Assembly: GCA_034506315.1 (NCBI GenBank)
Contig: JAPDPT010000031.1
Location: 1 to 38,398, forward strand
Reading direction: 5' to 3'
Origin: a candidate division KSB1 bacterium
Lineage (GTDB): Bacteria; Zhuqueibacterota; Zhuqueibacteria; Oleimicrobiales; Geothermoviventaceae
Length of the DNA: 38,398 bases
Of the stretch, positions 25,613-33,794 are shown in pieces. Numbering within the stretch: the stretch's first letter is position 1; the number at the start of each line of letters is the position of its first letter. The notes beneath the pieces are model-generated. The model did not search any database. It worked only from the letters and a program-made list of their open reading frames with translations, and was not told the DNA's origin. The position numbers and the translations under genes were made by a program.

Positions 25613-26938
25613 TCACAGGCGGTCCAGCTCTCCCAGCAGGTCTCGGCGCAGGAGGTCGAGGAACCGGCGGTTCAGGGACTCCCATTGCCGGAGGAGGTAG
25701 CGGCTGATCAAGAAGGCCTTTAGGTTGGCGGCGCGGTAGAATTTCTTCCAGGCCCAGAGGAATTGGCGTTGCAGTTCGAGGGCGGTCATCCGCAACGGGC
25801 GAAAGACGACGTGCGTCCCGTCGTAGAAACGCCAGTTCCGGGTGAGGATTCGGCCCTGGGCCTCGAGATCGCGGTAGAGGTCCGTGCCTGGGAACGGACA
25901 GAGGATGGCGAACTGGGCGGTGTCGATTCGTTCCTCGTCGCAGAAACGGACCGTTTCCTGCACGGTGGTCTTGTCGTCGGCATCGGAGCCCAGGACAAAC
26001 ATCCCGTGGACGTGAATGCCGCTCCGGTGCAGCTTTCGCACGCAGGTTCGGATATCTTCCAGCGTCTGCCTCTTGCGGTAGTCCCGAAGGGTTTCGGGGT
26101 TCACGGACTCCATCCCAATGAACAGGTAGTAGCAGCCGGAGCGAGCCAGGAGCTGGAGGAGATCGTCGTCGTTGGCGATTTCGACCCTCGTCTGCGCGCT
26201 CCAGCGCAGCCGCCAGCCGCGACGCACCACTTCCTCCAGCCACTGGCGGGTGGTGTGCCGGTCGATCCCGAAATTATCGTCGTAGAAGAAAAATCGGTGA
26301 TGGCCCTCGCGCAGCCTCTGTTCGATCTCTGCGAGGATCCCGTCCGGGCTGCGGTGGCGGAAGCGGCGGCCGAACATCTTGGTGACGGAGCAGAAGCGGC
26401 AATCGTACGGGCAGCCTCTGGACGTGGCGAGGGGGACCCAGCGGAGCTCGCGCAGGCCTTTGATGAGCCCGAGATCCGGGACCGGCAGGGAATCGAGGTC
26501 AACGGCAGGCTCGCCCTGGACAATGCCGTGCGCAGCGGCCGGGCTTTCCACAATGTCGACGATCCGCCGATCGCTCTCGCCGATCACCACGGCGTCGGCG
26601 ACCTCACAGGCTTCTTCCGGGACGAAACTGGCGTGAGGACCGCCGATGACCACCCGCGCCCGCGGGTTTCTCTGTCGTACCTTCCGGGCCAGGGCGTACG
26701 CGCGGTGAATGGTGCAAGTCATGCCCGATAGGCCTACCACATCGGCCTGTTCCACCTCCGGATCGAGGCGCCCCGTCCTCTCGTCCATGGCCGGGTAGAT
26801 GCTCTCCACGAAGATCGTGACCTGGTGGCCGCGCTGTTTCAGGATGGTCCCCATGTAGAGCAGGCCAAGGAGGGGTAGGCGGAACAGGGCATAACCGTTG
26901 AAGTCGGCGCGGGGCTCAATAAGCACGACTTTGGCCAT
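25613..26938 (-). CDS. B12-binding-domain radical SAM protein
   Basis: The 441-residue protein has a Rossmann-type B12-binding-like domain (about 1-145: AKVVLIEPRADFNGY, GLSGMTC, VVIGGPHASFVPEEA) and a radical SAM domain with Cys176, Cys180 and Cys183 in RGCPYDCRFCSV. Downstream text FFFYDDNFGIDR, FIGMESVNPETLRDYRKRQ and GMFVLGSDADD is typical of the BchE/methyltransferase-like branch. No DxHxxG motif is seen, so cobalamin would bind without the usual histidine, if at all. The reaction (methylation, ring closure or other) cannot be read. ATG at 26938 follows GAGAGGG on the minus strand. It is a single gene, divergent from the aminopeptidase at 27116. Confidence 0.88.
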   Translation of the reverse strand: MAKVVLIEPRADFNGYALFRLPLLGLLYMGTILKQRGHQVTIFVESIYPAMDERTGRLDPEVEQADVVGLSGMTCTIHRAYALARKVRQRNPRARVVIGGPHASFVPEEACEVADAVVIGESDRRIVDIVESPAAAHGIVQGEPAVDLDSLPVPDLGLIKGLRELRWVPLATSRGCPYDCRFCSVTKMFGRRFRHRSPDGILAEIEQRLREGHHRFFFYDDNFGIDRHTTRQWLEEVVRRGWRLRWSAQTRVEIANDDDLLQLLARSGCYYLFIGMESVNPETLRDYRKRQTLEDIRTCVRKLHRSGIHVHGMFVLGSDADDKTTVQETVRFCDEERIDTAQFAILCPFPGTDLYRDLEAQGRILTRNWRFYDGTHVVFRPLRMTALELQRQFLWAWKKFYRAANLKAFLISRYLLRQWESLNRRFLDLLRRDLLGELDRL

Positions 26939-26952
26939 TTCAACCCTCTCCC

Positions 26953-26966
26953 GGGCCAATTGGCCC
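26953..26966. promoter_or_regulatory. 14-bp perfect palindrome upstream of the radical SAM gene
   Basis: GGGCCAATTGGCCC is a perfect palindrome whose nearest edge is 15 bases upstream of the radical SAM start codon, adjoining its ribosome site. It could be an operator or a hairpin in the leader. Confidence 0.35.
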
Positions 26967-27011
26967 TCGCTGCGAAGGCCCCCGGACGCCCTTGTCCCCC
27001 GGATGAATTCC

Positions 27012-27039
27012 TTGCTTTCCCGCTGGGAATCCGTAATTT
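27012..27039 (+). promoter_or_regulatory. promoter candidate for the M29 aminopeptidase operon
   Basis: TTGCTT (27012-27017) and TAATTT (27034-27039) are separated by 16 bases, with a leader of about 70 bases before the ATG at 27116. The match is moderate; the divergent arrangement makes a promoter here necessary. Confidence 0.45.
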
Positions 27040-27115
27040 CAATCGAGGGCGATCGCAATAGGTTCCGGCCCTCGGGGGGCAGCCGGCTGACCAGCGCGAG
27101 GAGAGGTAGCTTCGG

Positions 27116-28234
27116 ATGTTTGATCCCCGATTGCAGGAATTGACGCGGGTCGTCCTCGATCGCTCGTGCAAGGTGCAGCCCGGGGAGATTGTTCTCATCC
27201 AGGCGACGGACGTGCCGGAAGAGTGGGTGGTGGCCTTCGTACGGGCGACCGCCGAGCGAGGGGCCGTTCCTTTGGCGATCGTAAAGCAGGGGCGGGTTCT
27301 GCGGGAGCTTTACCGCAGTGCGTCCGCTGAGAGTATGCGGCTTCTGGGCCAGGCAGAGCGCCTACTGATGGAGCAGGCGCAGGTGTACATCGGCCTGCGT
27401 GGAGGGGCCAACGCCGCGGAGATGGCCGACGTGCCGGAGGAAAAGATGCGCCTGTTCCGGGAGCTCTGGTGGAAGCCGGTGCATCAGGAGTTGCGTATTC
27501 GGCGCACCCGATGGGTTGTGCTGCGACACCCGGGCCCATCCATGGCTCAGCAGGCGGGTATGAGCACAGAGGCCTTCGAGGAGTTCTACTTCCGGGTCTG
27601 CACCCTGGACTACAGCAAGATGGAGCGCGCCATGCCGGCCTTGGTGCAGCGCCTGGCCAACGCCGATCGTGTGGTGATCGTCGGCCCGGGGACCGAATTG
27701 GAACTCTCTATCAAGGGTGTGCCGTGCGTTCCCTGCTTTGGACAACACAACCTCCCGGATGGCGAGGTGTTCACGGCTCCTGTGCGACAGTCCGTGGAAG
27801 GCAAGGTGCGATTCAATGCCCCCACGGTCTACCGCGGGATTTACTTCGACCGCGTGGAGCTGGAATTCCGGCGTGGCGAAGTCGTCCGCGCCGATGCCGG
27901 TGATCGCACGCCGCAACTCGAGGAGATCCTGGCCAGCGACGAGGGCAGCCGTTACGTGGGGGAGTTCGCCCTTGGGCTCAACCCGCTCATCAGCCGACCC
28001 ATGCGCGATATTCTGTTCGATGAGAAGATCGCCGGCTCCTTCCATCTCGCCTTGGGCCAGGCCTATCAGGAAGCGGACAATGGCAATCGCTCGCAGCTTC
28101 ACTGGGACCTGATCTCGGTGCAGGCCCCCGAGTGGGGAGGCGGCGAGATCTGGTTGGATGGCGAGCTCCTCCGCAAGGACGGGCGCTTCGTTCCTGACGA
28201 CCTGCAGGGTCTGAATCCTGAGAATCTTGTCTGA
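27116..28234 (+). CDS. M29-family metallo-aminopeptidase
   Basis: The 372-residue protein matches the thermophilic aminopeptidase family (AmpS/AmpT type, M29), dinuclear cobalt- or zinc-dependent enzymes that remove N-terminal residues from peptides in the cytoplasm. Likely metal ligands are Glu217 in NLPDGEVFTAP, Glu283 in VGEFALGLNP, His310 in GSFHLALGQAY, and His329 and Asp331 in LHWDLI, in the order usual for the family. Its length is slightly below the ~410 typical. ATG at 27116 follows GAGGAGAGG with good spacing. It heads a plus-strand run with the PPDK regulator nine bases downstream. Confidence 0.9.
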   Translation: MFDPRLQELTRVVLDRSCKVQPGEIVLIQATDVPEEWVVAFVRATAERGAVPLAIVKQGRVLRELYRSASAESMRLLGQAERLLMEQAQVYIGLRGGANAAEMADVPEEKMRLFRELWWKPVHQELRIRRTRWVVLRHPGPSMAQQAGMSTEAFEEFYFRVCTLDYSKMERAMPALVQRLANADRVVIVGPGTELELSIKGVPCVPCFGQHNLPDGEVFTAPVRQSVEGKVRFNAPTVYRGIYFDRVELEFRRGEVVRADAGDRTPQLEEILASDEGSRYVGEFALGLNPLISRPMRDILFDEKIAGSFHLALGQAYQEADNGNRSQLHWDLISVQAPEWGGGEIWLDGELLRKDGRFVPDDLQGLNPENLV

Positions 28235-28243
28235 GGTCTGGCT

Positions 28244-29074
28244 GTGGAGCGGGAAAGGGCCGGGTCGTCGTGCACCATCTACATCGTCTCCGATGCCACC
28301 GGGGCGACGGCCGAGGCCGTTGTGCGCGCCGCGTTGACCCAGTTCGACAACAGCGAGGTGACCCTCCGGAGAATCTCTAACGTCCGCAGCCCGGAGCAAG
28401 TGCGGCAGGTAATCGAGGAGGCCTCCCGGTCGGGAAACGGGATCATCGTCCACACCCTGGTATCTCCGGAGCTGCGGGAAGAGCTTCTGGCAGCCTCGCG
28501 GCAGCGCAACGTGGCCGCGATCGACCTCATGGGTCCTCTGCTCACCCGCCTGGAGAACCTGTTGAAGATCTCCCCTCTGGCCAAACCAGGCCTCTTTCGA
28601 CATCTGGACGAGGACTACTACCGCCGAATGGAGGCGATCGACTTCGCGGTTAACCACGACGACGGTCGAAATCCAAGGGATTTGACAAGGGCCGATGTGG
28701 TGCTCGTCGGGGTTTCGCGAACCAGCAAGACGCCGATCTGCGTGTTCCTCGCTTACCGGGGATGGTTTGCGGCCAACGTTCCCCTTACGCCGGAAATCCC
28801 GCCTCCTCCGGAGCTTCTGCAGGTCGAGCGCTCTCGGGTGATCGGACTGGTGATTTCAGCAGCCAGGCTGCAGAGCATCCGCAAGGCGCGCCTGGAGAGG
28901 ATGGGGTACGGACTGCAGCCCAATTACATCGACCTGCGCAGGATCGAACAGGAGCTTGCCTTCAGCAGAAGCCTCTGCCGGGAACACGGCTGGGCCATCG
29001 TCGACGTCACCGGCAAATCCATTGAGGAAGCCGCAAGCGAGATTACCAGTCTGGTGGGGCGTCGAGCGGCGTGA
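28244..29074 (+). CDS. pyruvate,phosphate dikinase / PEP synthase regulatory protein
   Basis: The 276-residue protein has the DUF299 pattern: TIYIVSDATGATAEAVVRAAL at the N-terminus, HTLVSPELRE, and a P-loop-like GVSRTSKT (156-163) in VVLVGVSRTSKTPICVFLA. These bifunctional enzymes phosphorylate a threonine of PPDK or PEP synthase with ADP as donor, and remove it by phosphorolysis, so switching the target off and on. Which target applies is unknown, as neither is in the window. The GTG start at 28244 follows GAGG (28233-28236) that overlaps the aminopeptidase stop region, so the two genes are probably coupled. Confidence 0.93.
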   Translation: MERERAGSSCTIYIVSDATGATAEAVVRAALTQFDNSEVTLRRISNVRSPEQVRQVIEEASRSGNGIIVHTLVSPELREELLAASRQRNVAAIDLMGPLLTRLENLLKISPLAKPGLFRHLDEDYYRRMEAIDFAVNHDDGRNPRDLTRADVVLVGVSRTSKTPICVFLAYRGWFAANVPLTPEIPPPPELLQVERSRVIGLVISAARLQSIRKARLERMGYGLQPNYIDLRRIEQELAFSRSLCREHGWAIVDVTGKSIEEAASEITSLVGRRAA

Positions 29075-29209
29075 GCGTAGCGGTCGGAGCAAGGACTCGG
29101 CCGAGATCGCCGAGGACGTCGCGCGCGGCGGGAAAGTGGGCACAAGCCGAGCCGGCTGTACGCGAGACCGGTGCCTCTGGCATCCGGTGACACGGCGCGT
29201 AGGGGCGCC

Positions 29210-29240
29210 CCTGGCCTGATCCGGCAGGGGCGAGGCCAGG
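29210..29240 (+). repeat. hairpin touching the ribosome site of the sugar isomerase
   Basis: CCTGGCCT (29210-29217) pairs perfectly with AGGCCAGG (29233-29240), loop 15 bases. The 3' arm ends inside the AGGAGAGG ribosome site of the gene at 29254, so folding could reduce access to it. A GGGGCGCCCC palindrome lies at its left edge. Confidence 0.4.
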
Positions 29241-29253
29241 AGAGGTCGAGGGA

Positions 29254-30114
29254 ATGTCGAACTACCGAATCGCGTTTTCGACGTTGGCCTGCCCGGAGTG
29301 GCCGCTGGGGGAGATCGTCCGCCGGGCGAGGGAGTACGGCTACGACGGCATTGAGCTACGGGGCCTGCTGAACGAGATCGACGTTACCCGTCGCCCGGAA
29401 TTCGCTCCTGCCTCCCTGGCAGCCACGCGACGGATGTTCGAGGAGGAAGGCCTAAAGGTGTGCTGTCTGGGCTCCAGCGTCCGGCTCCTCCACACGGCGG
29501 GCCCTGAGGCCTCGAAACGCGACGAAGAGGAGTTCGCGCGCTACCTGGAGCTTTCCGCAGGGCTCGGAGGCGTTCCGATCCGAATATTCGGCGGGCATCT
29601 CCCCGAAGGACTCGATCGGGAAAGGGCCCTGGCGCAGGCGACGGAGAGCCTGGAGCGGCTTGCGGAAGCAGCACGGGCAGTGCAAACGCTCGTTCTCGTG
29701 GAAAGCCACGACGGGTTCTGCTCCGGCCGTGACCTGGGCGCTCTTTTGCGGCGTTGCGACGCGCCAAACGTGGGCGCCCTGTGGGACGTGTTCAACTCGC
29801 AGATGCCGGGAAGCGAGTCCGTGGAAGAGACCTACAGCGAACTACGGTCATTCGTCCGCCATATCCACGTGAAGGACGGAGACCCAGGACAGGAGAGGCC
29901 GCTCTACACACCCCTCGGCGAGGGGAAGATCCCGTATTCGGACGTCCTCCGCCTTCTCCGTGCGGACGATTACAGCGGATGGCTTTCGGTAGAATGGGAG
30001 AAACGGTGGCACCCGGAACTCCTGGATCCCGAACTCGTGCTTCCGCAATACGCGCGGAGGCTTCGCCAACTCGTGCCCGATTCGGGTCCAACCGAGGAAC
30101 GATCCGGCGCTTAG
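29254..30114 (+). CDS. TIM-barrel sugar isomerase/epimerase (AP endonuclease 2 family)
   Basis: The 286-residue protein fits the xylose-isomerase-like TIM barrel family. Predicted metal ligands are Glu150 (LVLVESHDGF), Asp178 (GALWDVFNS), His203 or His205 (RHIHVKDG) and Glu247 (LSVEWEKRWHP), a set shared with hydroxypyruvate isomerases, tagatose epimerases and inosose dehydratases. The N-terminal EYGYDGIELRG is also typical. The actual sugar cannot be read. ATG at 29254 follows AGGAGAGG and AGGG. The 179-base gap from the previous gene contains a hairpin at 29210-29240. A GH13-fold gene is two genes downstream. Confidence 0.85.
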   Translation: MSNYRIAFSTLACPEWPLGEIVRRAREYGYDGIELRGLLNEIDVTRRPEFAPASLAATRRMFEEEGLKVCCLGSSVRLLHTAGPEASKRDEEEFARYLELSAGLGGVPIRIFGGHLPEGLDRERALAQATESLERLAEAARAVQTLVLVESHDGFCSGRDLGALLRRCDAPNVGALWDVFNSQMPGSESVEETYSELRSFVRHIHVKDGDPGQERPLYTPLGEGKIPYSDVLRLLRADDYSGWLSVEWEKRWHPELLDPELVLPQYARRLRQLVPDSGPTEERSGA

Positions 30115-30154
30115 CCGGCCGGGCCTTTCGGGTTGAGGCGCGAGTCTGAAGCAG

Positions 30155-30625
30155 ATGTTTGGAACGAAAAAGGCGAATTCCTTAATAGCCAAGGAGCGGA
30201 TCCAACGCAGGAGGAGCCTGCTTCGTCCGGTGGGTATCGTCACCGGCCTCACGCTTCTTTTCACGGCGGACGACTGGTTGCTGATCTTCCTCGCCCGGGA
30301 GTTGCAGCTCGAAGGGTTTTCGGACCCCTTTCTGGCCGCCGCTGCAGCGCTCCTTACCGTGGCCAACGCGCTTCTGGCAGTGGCCATTTTCCGGCTGATG
30401 CGGAAGAAGCCGATGTGTGGAGCCGAAGGTCTGGTGGGCGAAACGGGGCGGGCTCTGGAGTCATTTTCGGGGACGGGACGCGTGGCCGTGCACGGAGAGA
30501 TCTGGCGCGCTCGCGCCCTGGCTCACGTGACGAAAGGGCAGAAGGTGCGCGTGCTGTCGGTGCGTGGACTGGAGGTGGACGTGCGCCCGCTGTCCTCCGA
30601 GGAAGCAGCGGGAGCCTCGACCTGA
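30155..30625 (+). CDS. short NfeD-like membrane protein
   Basis: The 156-residue protein has a basic N-terminus, two hydrophobic segments (about 25-48 and 60-82) and a C-terminal beta domain (about 88-148) reading GLVGETGRALESFSGTGRVAV and HGEIWRARALAHVTKGQKVRVL, which is the OB-fold of NfeD proteins. These usually act with an SPFH-domain protein (slipin/flotillin) in membrane quality control; no such partner is adjacent here, and there is no protease domain. ATG at 30155 lacks a strong ribosome site (GAGG is 16 bases upstream), so coupling to the preceding gene, 40 bases away, is likely. Confidence 0.75.
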   Translation: MFGTKKANSLIAKERIQRRRSLLRPVGIVTGLTLLFTADDWLLIFLARELQLEGFSDPFLAAAAALLTVANALLAVAIFRLMRKKPMCGAEGLVGETGRALESFSGTGRVAVHGEIWRARALAHVTKGQKVRVLSVRGLEVDVRPLSSEEAAGAST

Positions 30626-30763
30626 GCAGCTTCCCGGCATCGCGTTTCAGAACGCGGCAACGATGAGGACAGAGAAGAGGGCCTACAGATCACGCCGGTC
30701 GGGGTGTGCAGCGGACCCCGGAGGCAAAAGGTTACGGACAAGAGCCAGAGACGGTGGTGGGCG

Positions 30764-32152
30764 ATGAAGGAAATGGACCCTGGCGGAAGCGGCGCGGGCC
30801 GCTCGGTCATTAGGGGTCAACAGACCCCAGGCGGGCGGACGCGGATCCTGCGCAGGCCTCGTACCTGGATCAGGGACGCAGTGTTTCTCGAGATCTTCCC
30901 TCGGGCGTTCGCTCCTGAAGGGACGCTGGAGGCCATTAGCCGGCGTCTGAAAGCGGTGGGCGAGCTCGGGATCAACGCCCTCTGTCTGATGCCCGTGCAC
31001 CCCATTGGCCGCAAGGGAAGGAGAGGAAGCTGCGGGTCTCCTTACGCGGTGCGCAACCACTTTGAGGTCCATCCCGAGCTCGGCACCAAGGAGGATCTGC
31101 GCGCGCTGGTAGGCGCCGCACACCGCTTGCGGATGCGCGTGATTCTGGATTTTGTCCTCGGGCAGGCGGCAGCTGACCACGTCGAGCTTGCTCATCACCC
31201 GGAGTGGCTCCTGACGGATGGTCGCGGGGAGCCTCTGCGGCCAGCGCCCGGCTGCTCAGACGTTGTTTGCTGGAACCTCGGGCATCCTGCTCTGCGCGAA
31301 TACCTGATCTCAGCCATGATCTCCTGGCTGCGCGAGGCAGATGTGGACGGCTTTCGGCTCTTCCTTGAAGGAAATGTGCCCGGTGACTTTCTCGCTGAGA
31401 TCCGGCACCGCCTGGACCAGGAAAAGCCCGGAGTTTCGCTGCTGGGGTGGGGCGTGGAGGATTCACACGGGTTCGCAGACCTCGACGCCCTTCAGGATCG
31501 AAGGCTCCACCGGATCCTCTGCGAAATCCGGGCGGGTCGAATCCCCGCCTCCGCTCTCGTGGAAGCACTGGCGGCCGAGGAAAAGCCGCGTGGCAAAAGG
31601 CCGTTGCCCATCCGCTACCTCGAGAGCCATGAGGAAAAGCGCGCGGCAGACACCTTCGGCCTGGATGCCCTCGAGGCCTACGCGACGCTGCTCTTTACCT
31701 CCGGTGGCGTGCCGATGCTTTACAATGGCCAGATCGAAGGGGACACGGAACGGCCCTCCCTATTCGAGAAGCACACGATCGCCCAGGAGCCCCTCCATCC
31801 CTTGTTCCCCAAGCTGTACCGAAAGCTGATCCGGGCCCGGCGGGAGAATCGAGTATTCGGGGTGGGCAAATTCGTGCCGCTGCCGAATTCCCTTCCGCGG
31901 TACGTGGCGAGCTTCGCCCGCCTCAGCCCGCGGCAAGCTGCCGTCGTCGTGGTTAATCTGCGCGAGAAGAAGAGCGAGATCAGGGTGGAGATTCCAGGCC
32001 CTCTGCGGGCCGGTCGGGAAGACTGGATGTTTGCCGACCTCGAGTGGCAAAAGCTTCGAATTTTCCGGAAGCCGGAACTGTTCTTGGAATTGGGCCCGTA
32101 CGAGGCGCTCATCTTTTCTGGAGAGGCGGGGGAGCAGAAGCGAGGAACTTAG
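30764..32152 (+). CDS. GH13 alpha-amylase-fold protein without catalytic residues
   Basis: The 462-residue protein is clearly of GH13 fold: IFPRAF, LMPVHPIGRKGRRGSCGSPY, HPELGTKEDLRALVGAAH, RVILDF, VDGFRL, YLESHE and GGVPMLYNGQIEGD occur in family order, with a C-terminal beta domain (about 375-455). But the catalytic positions are changed: motif I reads DFVLGQ (129-134) where xNH is expected, the nucleophile Asp of DGFRLD is Phe200, the general acid Glu of motif III is lost in LLGWGVED (226-233), and the HD of motif IV is HE (289-290). It should not hydrolyse glycosidic bonds; it may bind glucan or a protein. ATG at 30764 was chosen; a GTG at 30704 and ATG at 30773 are alternatives. No signal peptide. 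Confidence 0.85.
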   Translation: MKEMDPGGSGAGRSVIRGQQTPGGRTRILRRPRTWIRDAVFLEIFPRAFAPEGTLEAISRRLKAVGELGINALCLMPVHPIGRKGRRGSCGSPYAVRNHFEVHPELGTKEDLRALVGAAHRLRMRVILDFVLGQAAADHVELAHHPEWLLTDGRGEPLRPAPGCSDVVCWNLGHPALREYLISAMISWLREADVDGFRLFLEGNVPGDFLAEIRHRLDQEKPGVSLLGWGVEDSHGFADLDALQDRRLHRILCEIRAGRIPASALVEALAAEEKPRGKRPLPIRYLESHEEKRAADTFGLDALEAYATLLFTSGGVPMLYNGQIEGDTERPSLFEKHTIAQEPLHPLFPKLYRKLIRARRENRVFGVGKFVPLPNSLPRYVASFARLSPRQAAVVVVNLREKKSEIRVEIPGPLRAGREDWMFADLEWQKLRIFRKPELFLELGPYEALIFSGEAGEQKRGT

Positions 32153-32226
32153 GCGGCGGGGCTTCGTTGCACTTCTCGGGGTTTGTAGGGTACGGCTGTT
32201 TCGAGAAGAGGTCGCAGGAGGTAGCT

Positions 32227-33024
32227 GTGGAGCGTCGTCGGACGCCGCGGTTCCGTTTCTCAAAGGATATCACCCCGATTTTGGAGGGCTGGGACTACGT
32301 GCCGGATGAAATCTCGGTGCGTCGCATCCGGGGCTTGGATGGCCGGGATAAGATCCAGCTCCGGATCGATCTCGGCCTGATGCAAATGGAGCTCGACGGC
32401 CGGCCGGACGGTCTGCGCCCCCACGGCAAGGAGTCCCTGCTCGATTATTTCGAGTCGGTCGTGCTGGAGCAACTGGACCGCTTCGGCACGGATGAGAACT
32501 TTCGCCTCAGCGAGGAGGATTTGGCGAATCTGCAGCGAGAGGCCGTCCAGTACTACCATCGCTACATCAGCTTGCTTCACCTCGGCGACTACGATCGCGT
32601 CATCCGCGATACCGAGAGGAATCTCCGACTCTTCGATTTCGTGGCCCGCTACGCGCCGTCGGAAGAGGACAAATGGGCCTTCAACCAGTACCGCCCATAC
32701 GTGCTGATGGTACGTGCCCGGGCCAAGAGCCTCCGAGCCCTGGAGCAAAAGGACTACGCCGCCGCCCTTTCGGCCATCCGGGAGGCCAGGGGGCTGATCG
32801 AGAACTTCTACCGCAGCGCAGGAATGGAAGACGAGCTGGCGGAAAGCTCCGAGATTCGCACCCTGGAGGAATGGGAGCAGCAGATCGAGAGGGAACGTCC
32901 GTTGACCCCGCGCGAGCGCCTGACGCGAGAGCTGGAGGAGGCCATTCGCCGCGAGGAGTACGAGAAAGCAGCCAAAATCCGCGACCAGCTCCGGAATCTG
33001 GAACAGCGCAATGAGCTGGGATAA
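32227..33024 (+). CDS. UVR (UvrB/UvrC)-motif protein, conserved family of unknown role
   Basis: The 265-residue protein has an N-terminal conserved domain, reading ILEGWDYVPDEISVRRI and KIQLRIDLGLMQMELDGRPD then RPHGKESLLDYFES, a pattern I recall in proteins of several deep phyla. The middle is helical and TPR-like (YHRYISLLHLGDYDRVIRDT). The end, about 228-262, is a UVR motif (LTRELEEAIRREEYEKAAKI), a two-helix hairpin that mediates protein contacts in UvrB, UvrC, ClpC and McsA. GTG at 32227 follows AGGAGGT with 4-base spacing; the frame is open earlier, inside the GH13-fold gene, but that is a shadow. It lies 74 bases after the GH13-fold gene. Confidence 0.85.
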   Translation: MERRRTPRFRFSKDITPILEGWDYVPDEISVRRIRGLDGRDKIQLRIDLGLMQMELDGRPDGLRPHGKESLLDYFESVVLEQLDRFGTDENFRLSEEDLANLQREAVQYYHRYISLLHLGDYDRVIRDTERNLRLFDFVARYAPSEEDKWAFNQYRPYVLMVRARAKSLRALEQKDYAAALSAIREARGLIENFYRSAGMEDELAESSEIRTLEEWEQQIERERPLTPRERLTRELEEAIRREEYEKAAKIRDQLRNLEQRNELG

Positions 33025-33095
33025 GACTCACCAATTGGGGGTTCCCGCCAGGTTCCTCGTCTGACCGGAAGGCGGCGCGCCCACCCTGAGGCCGC

Positions 33096-33113
33096 GCCCA
33101 CGGCGACGTGGGC
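33096..33113 (+). repeat. hairpin with GCGA tetraloop in the convergent gap
   Basis: GCCCACG pairs perfectly with CGTGGGC around a GCGA tetraloop. It is in the 288-base gap between the convergent UVR-motif and Rrf2 genes, 71 bases after the former's stop. There is no T-tract, so if it ends transcription it does so by another route. Confidence 0.4.
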
Positions 33114-33312
33114 AGGCAAACCTCGCCCTACATACTCCCTTAGCTCCCCCGGAAAGCCTAAAAGGTCGACGTTCCGGGCGAACCAAGAACCTTGATCCCG
33201 TGTGGGGACGACTTGAGGTAAGTCGAAACGTGTGGTGATCGAGGAAACGAGGCATGCCCGCTACGCGAGCTTCCCTTCGGACGATCAATCCTGAGGCCGG
33301 GCACCCACCGAA

Positions 33313-33792
33313 CTATGGCCCGGGAGGAGCCACGGCCCGCTCCTCCTGGAGGAGATGGGCAAGCCAGTGCGCCTTGTCCCCTCTGTTGCGCATTTCCTCG
33401 ATGAGGTCGCTGAGCTTGGTTTGCTCCAGCGTTTCCCAGAGTAGGCGTTCCACCCGATCCACGGTGCCGTGGATCGGGCAGTCGGTACCGAGCTCGCAGG
33501 AGCGCCGCTCCACTACGCAGCGCAAGATGGGCTGCCTTCCCTCGATCGCCCCAATGATCTGCGCCAGGCTGATCTGATTCGGGGGGAGAGCCAAGGCAAA
33601 TCCACCCTTAGCCCCCCGATAAGAGATCACCAAGCCCGCTTTCACCAGCTGCTGAAACACCTTGGCGAGGTAGGTTTCGGACACCCCCTGGGCCCTTGCT
33701 ACCTCGCTTACCAGGGTTACCTTGCCTCTGGGCTGCAGAGCGAGGTAGATGAGGCTGTGGATCGCGTACTCAGTGCTGAGGGATAGCTGCAT
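33313..33792 (-). CDS. Rrf2-family transcriptional regulator with three-cysteine cluster site
   Basis: The 159-residue protein starts MQLSLSTEYAIHSLIYLAL, the Rrf2/IscR pattern. It has a winged helix-turn-helix (about 25-68: VSEVARAQGVSETYLAKVFQ, GLVISYRGAKGGFALA) and then Cys92, Cys99 and Cys105 spaced CX6CX5C, in RCVVERRSC and TDCPIH. This is the position where IscR, NsrR and RsrR bind an iron-sulfur cluster, so the protein is likely a redox, nitric oxide or iron-sulfur sensor. Target genes are unknown. Its upstream region holds a direct repeat and an inverted repeat (33795-33836) that could be autoregulatory sites. The ribosome site is weak. Confidence 0.92.
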   Translation of the reverse strand: MQLSLSTEYAIHSLIYLALQPRGKVTLVSEVARAQGVSETYLAKVFQQLVKAGLVISYRGAKGGFALALPPNQISLAQIIGAIEGRQPILRCVVERRSCELGTDCPIHGTVDRVERLLWETLEQTKLSDLIEEMRNRGDKAHWLAHLLQEERAVAPPGP

Positions 33793-33794
33793 GG

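Noticed and set aside
33323-33346. 8-bp inverted repeat GGAGGAGC/GCTCCTCC
   Set aside because: It lies inside the 3' end of the Rrf2 coding sequence and can be explained by its Glu/Leu-rich codons.
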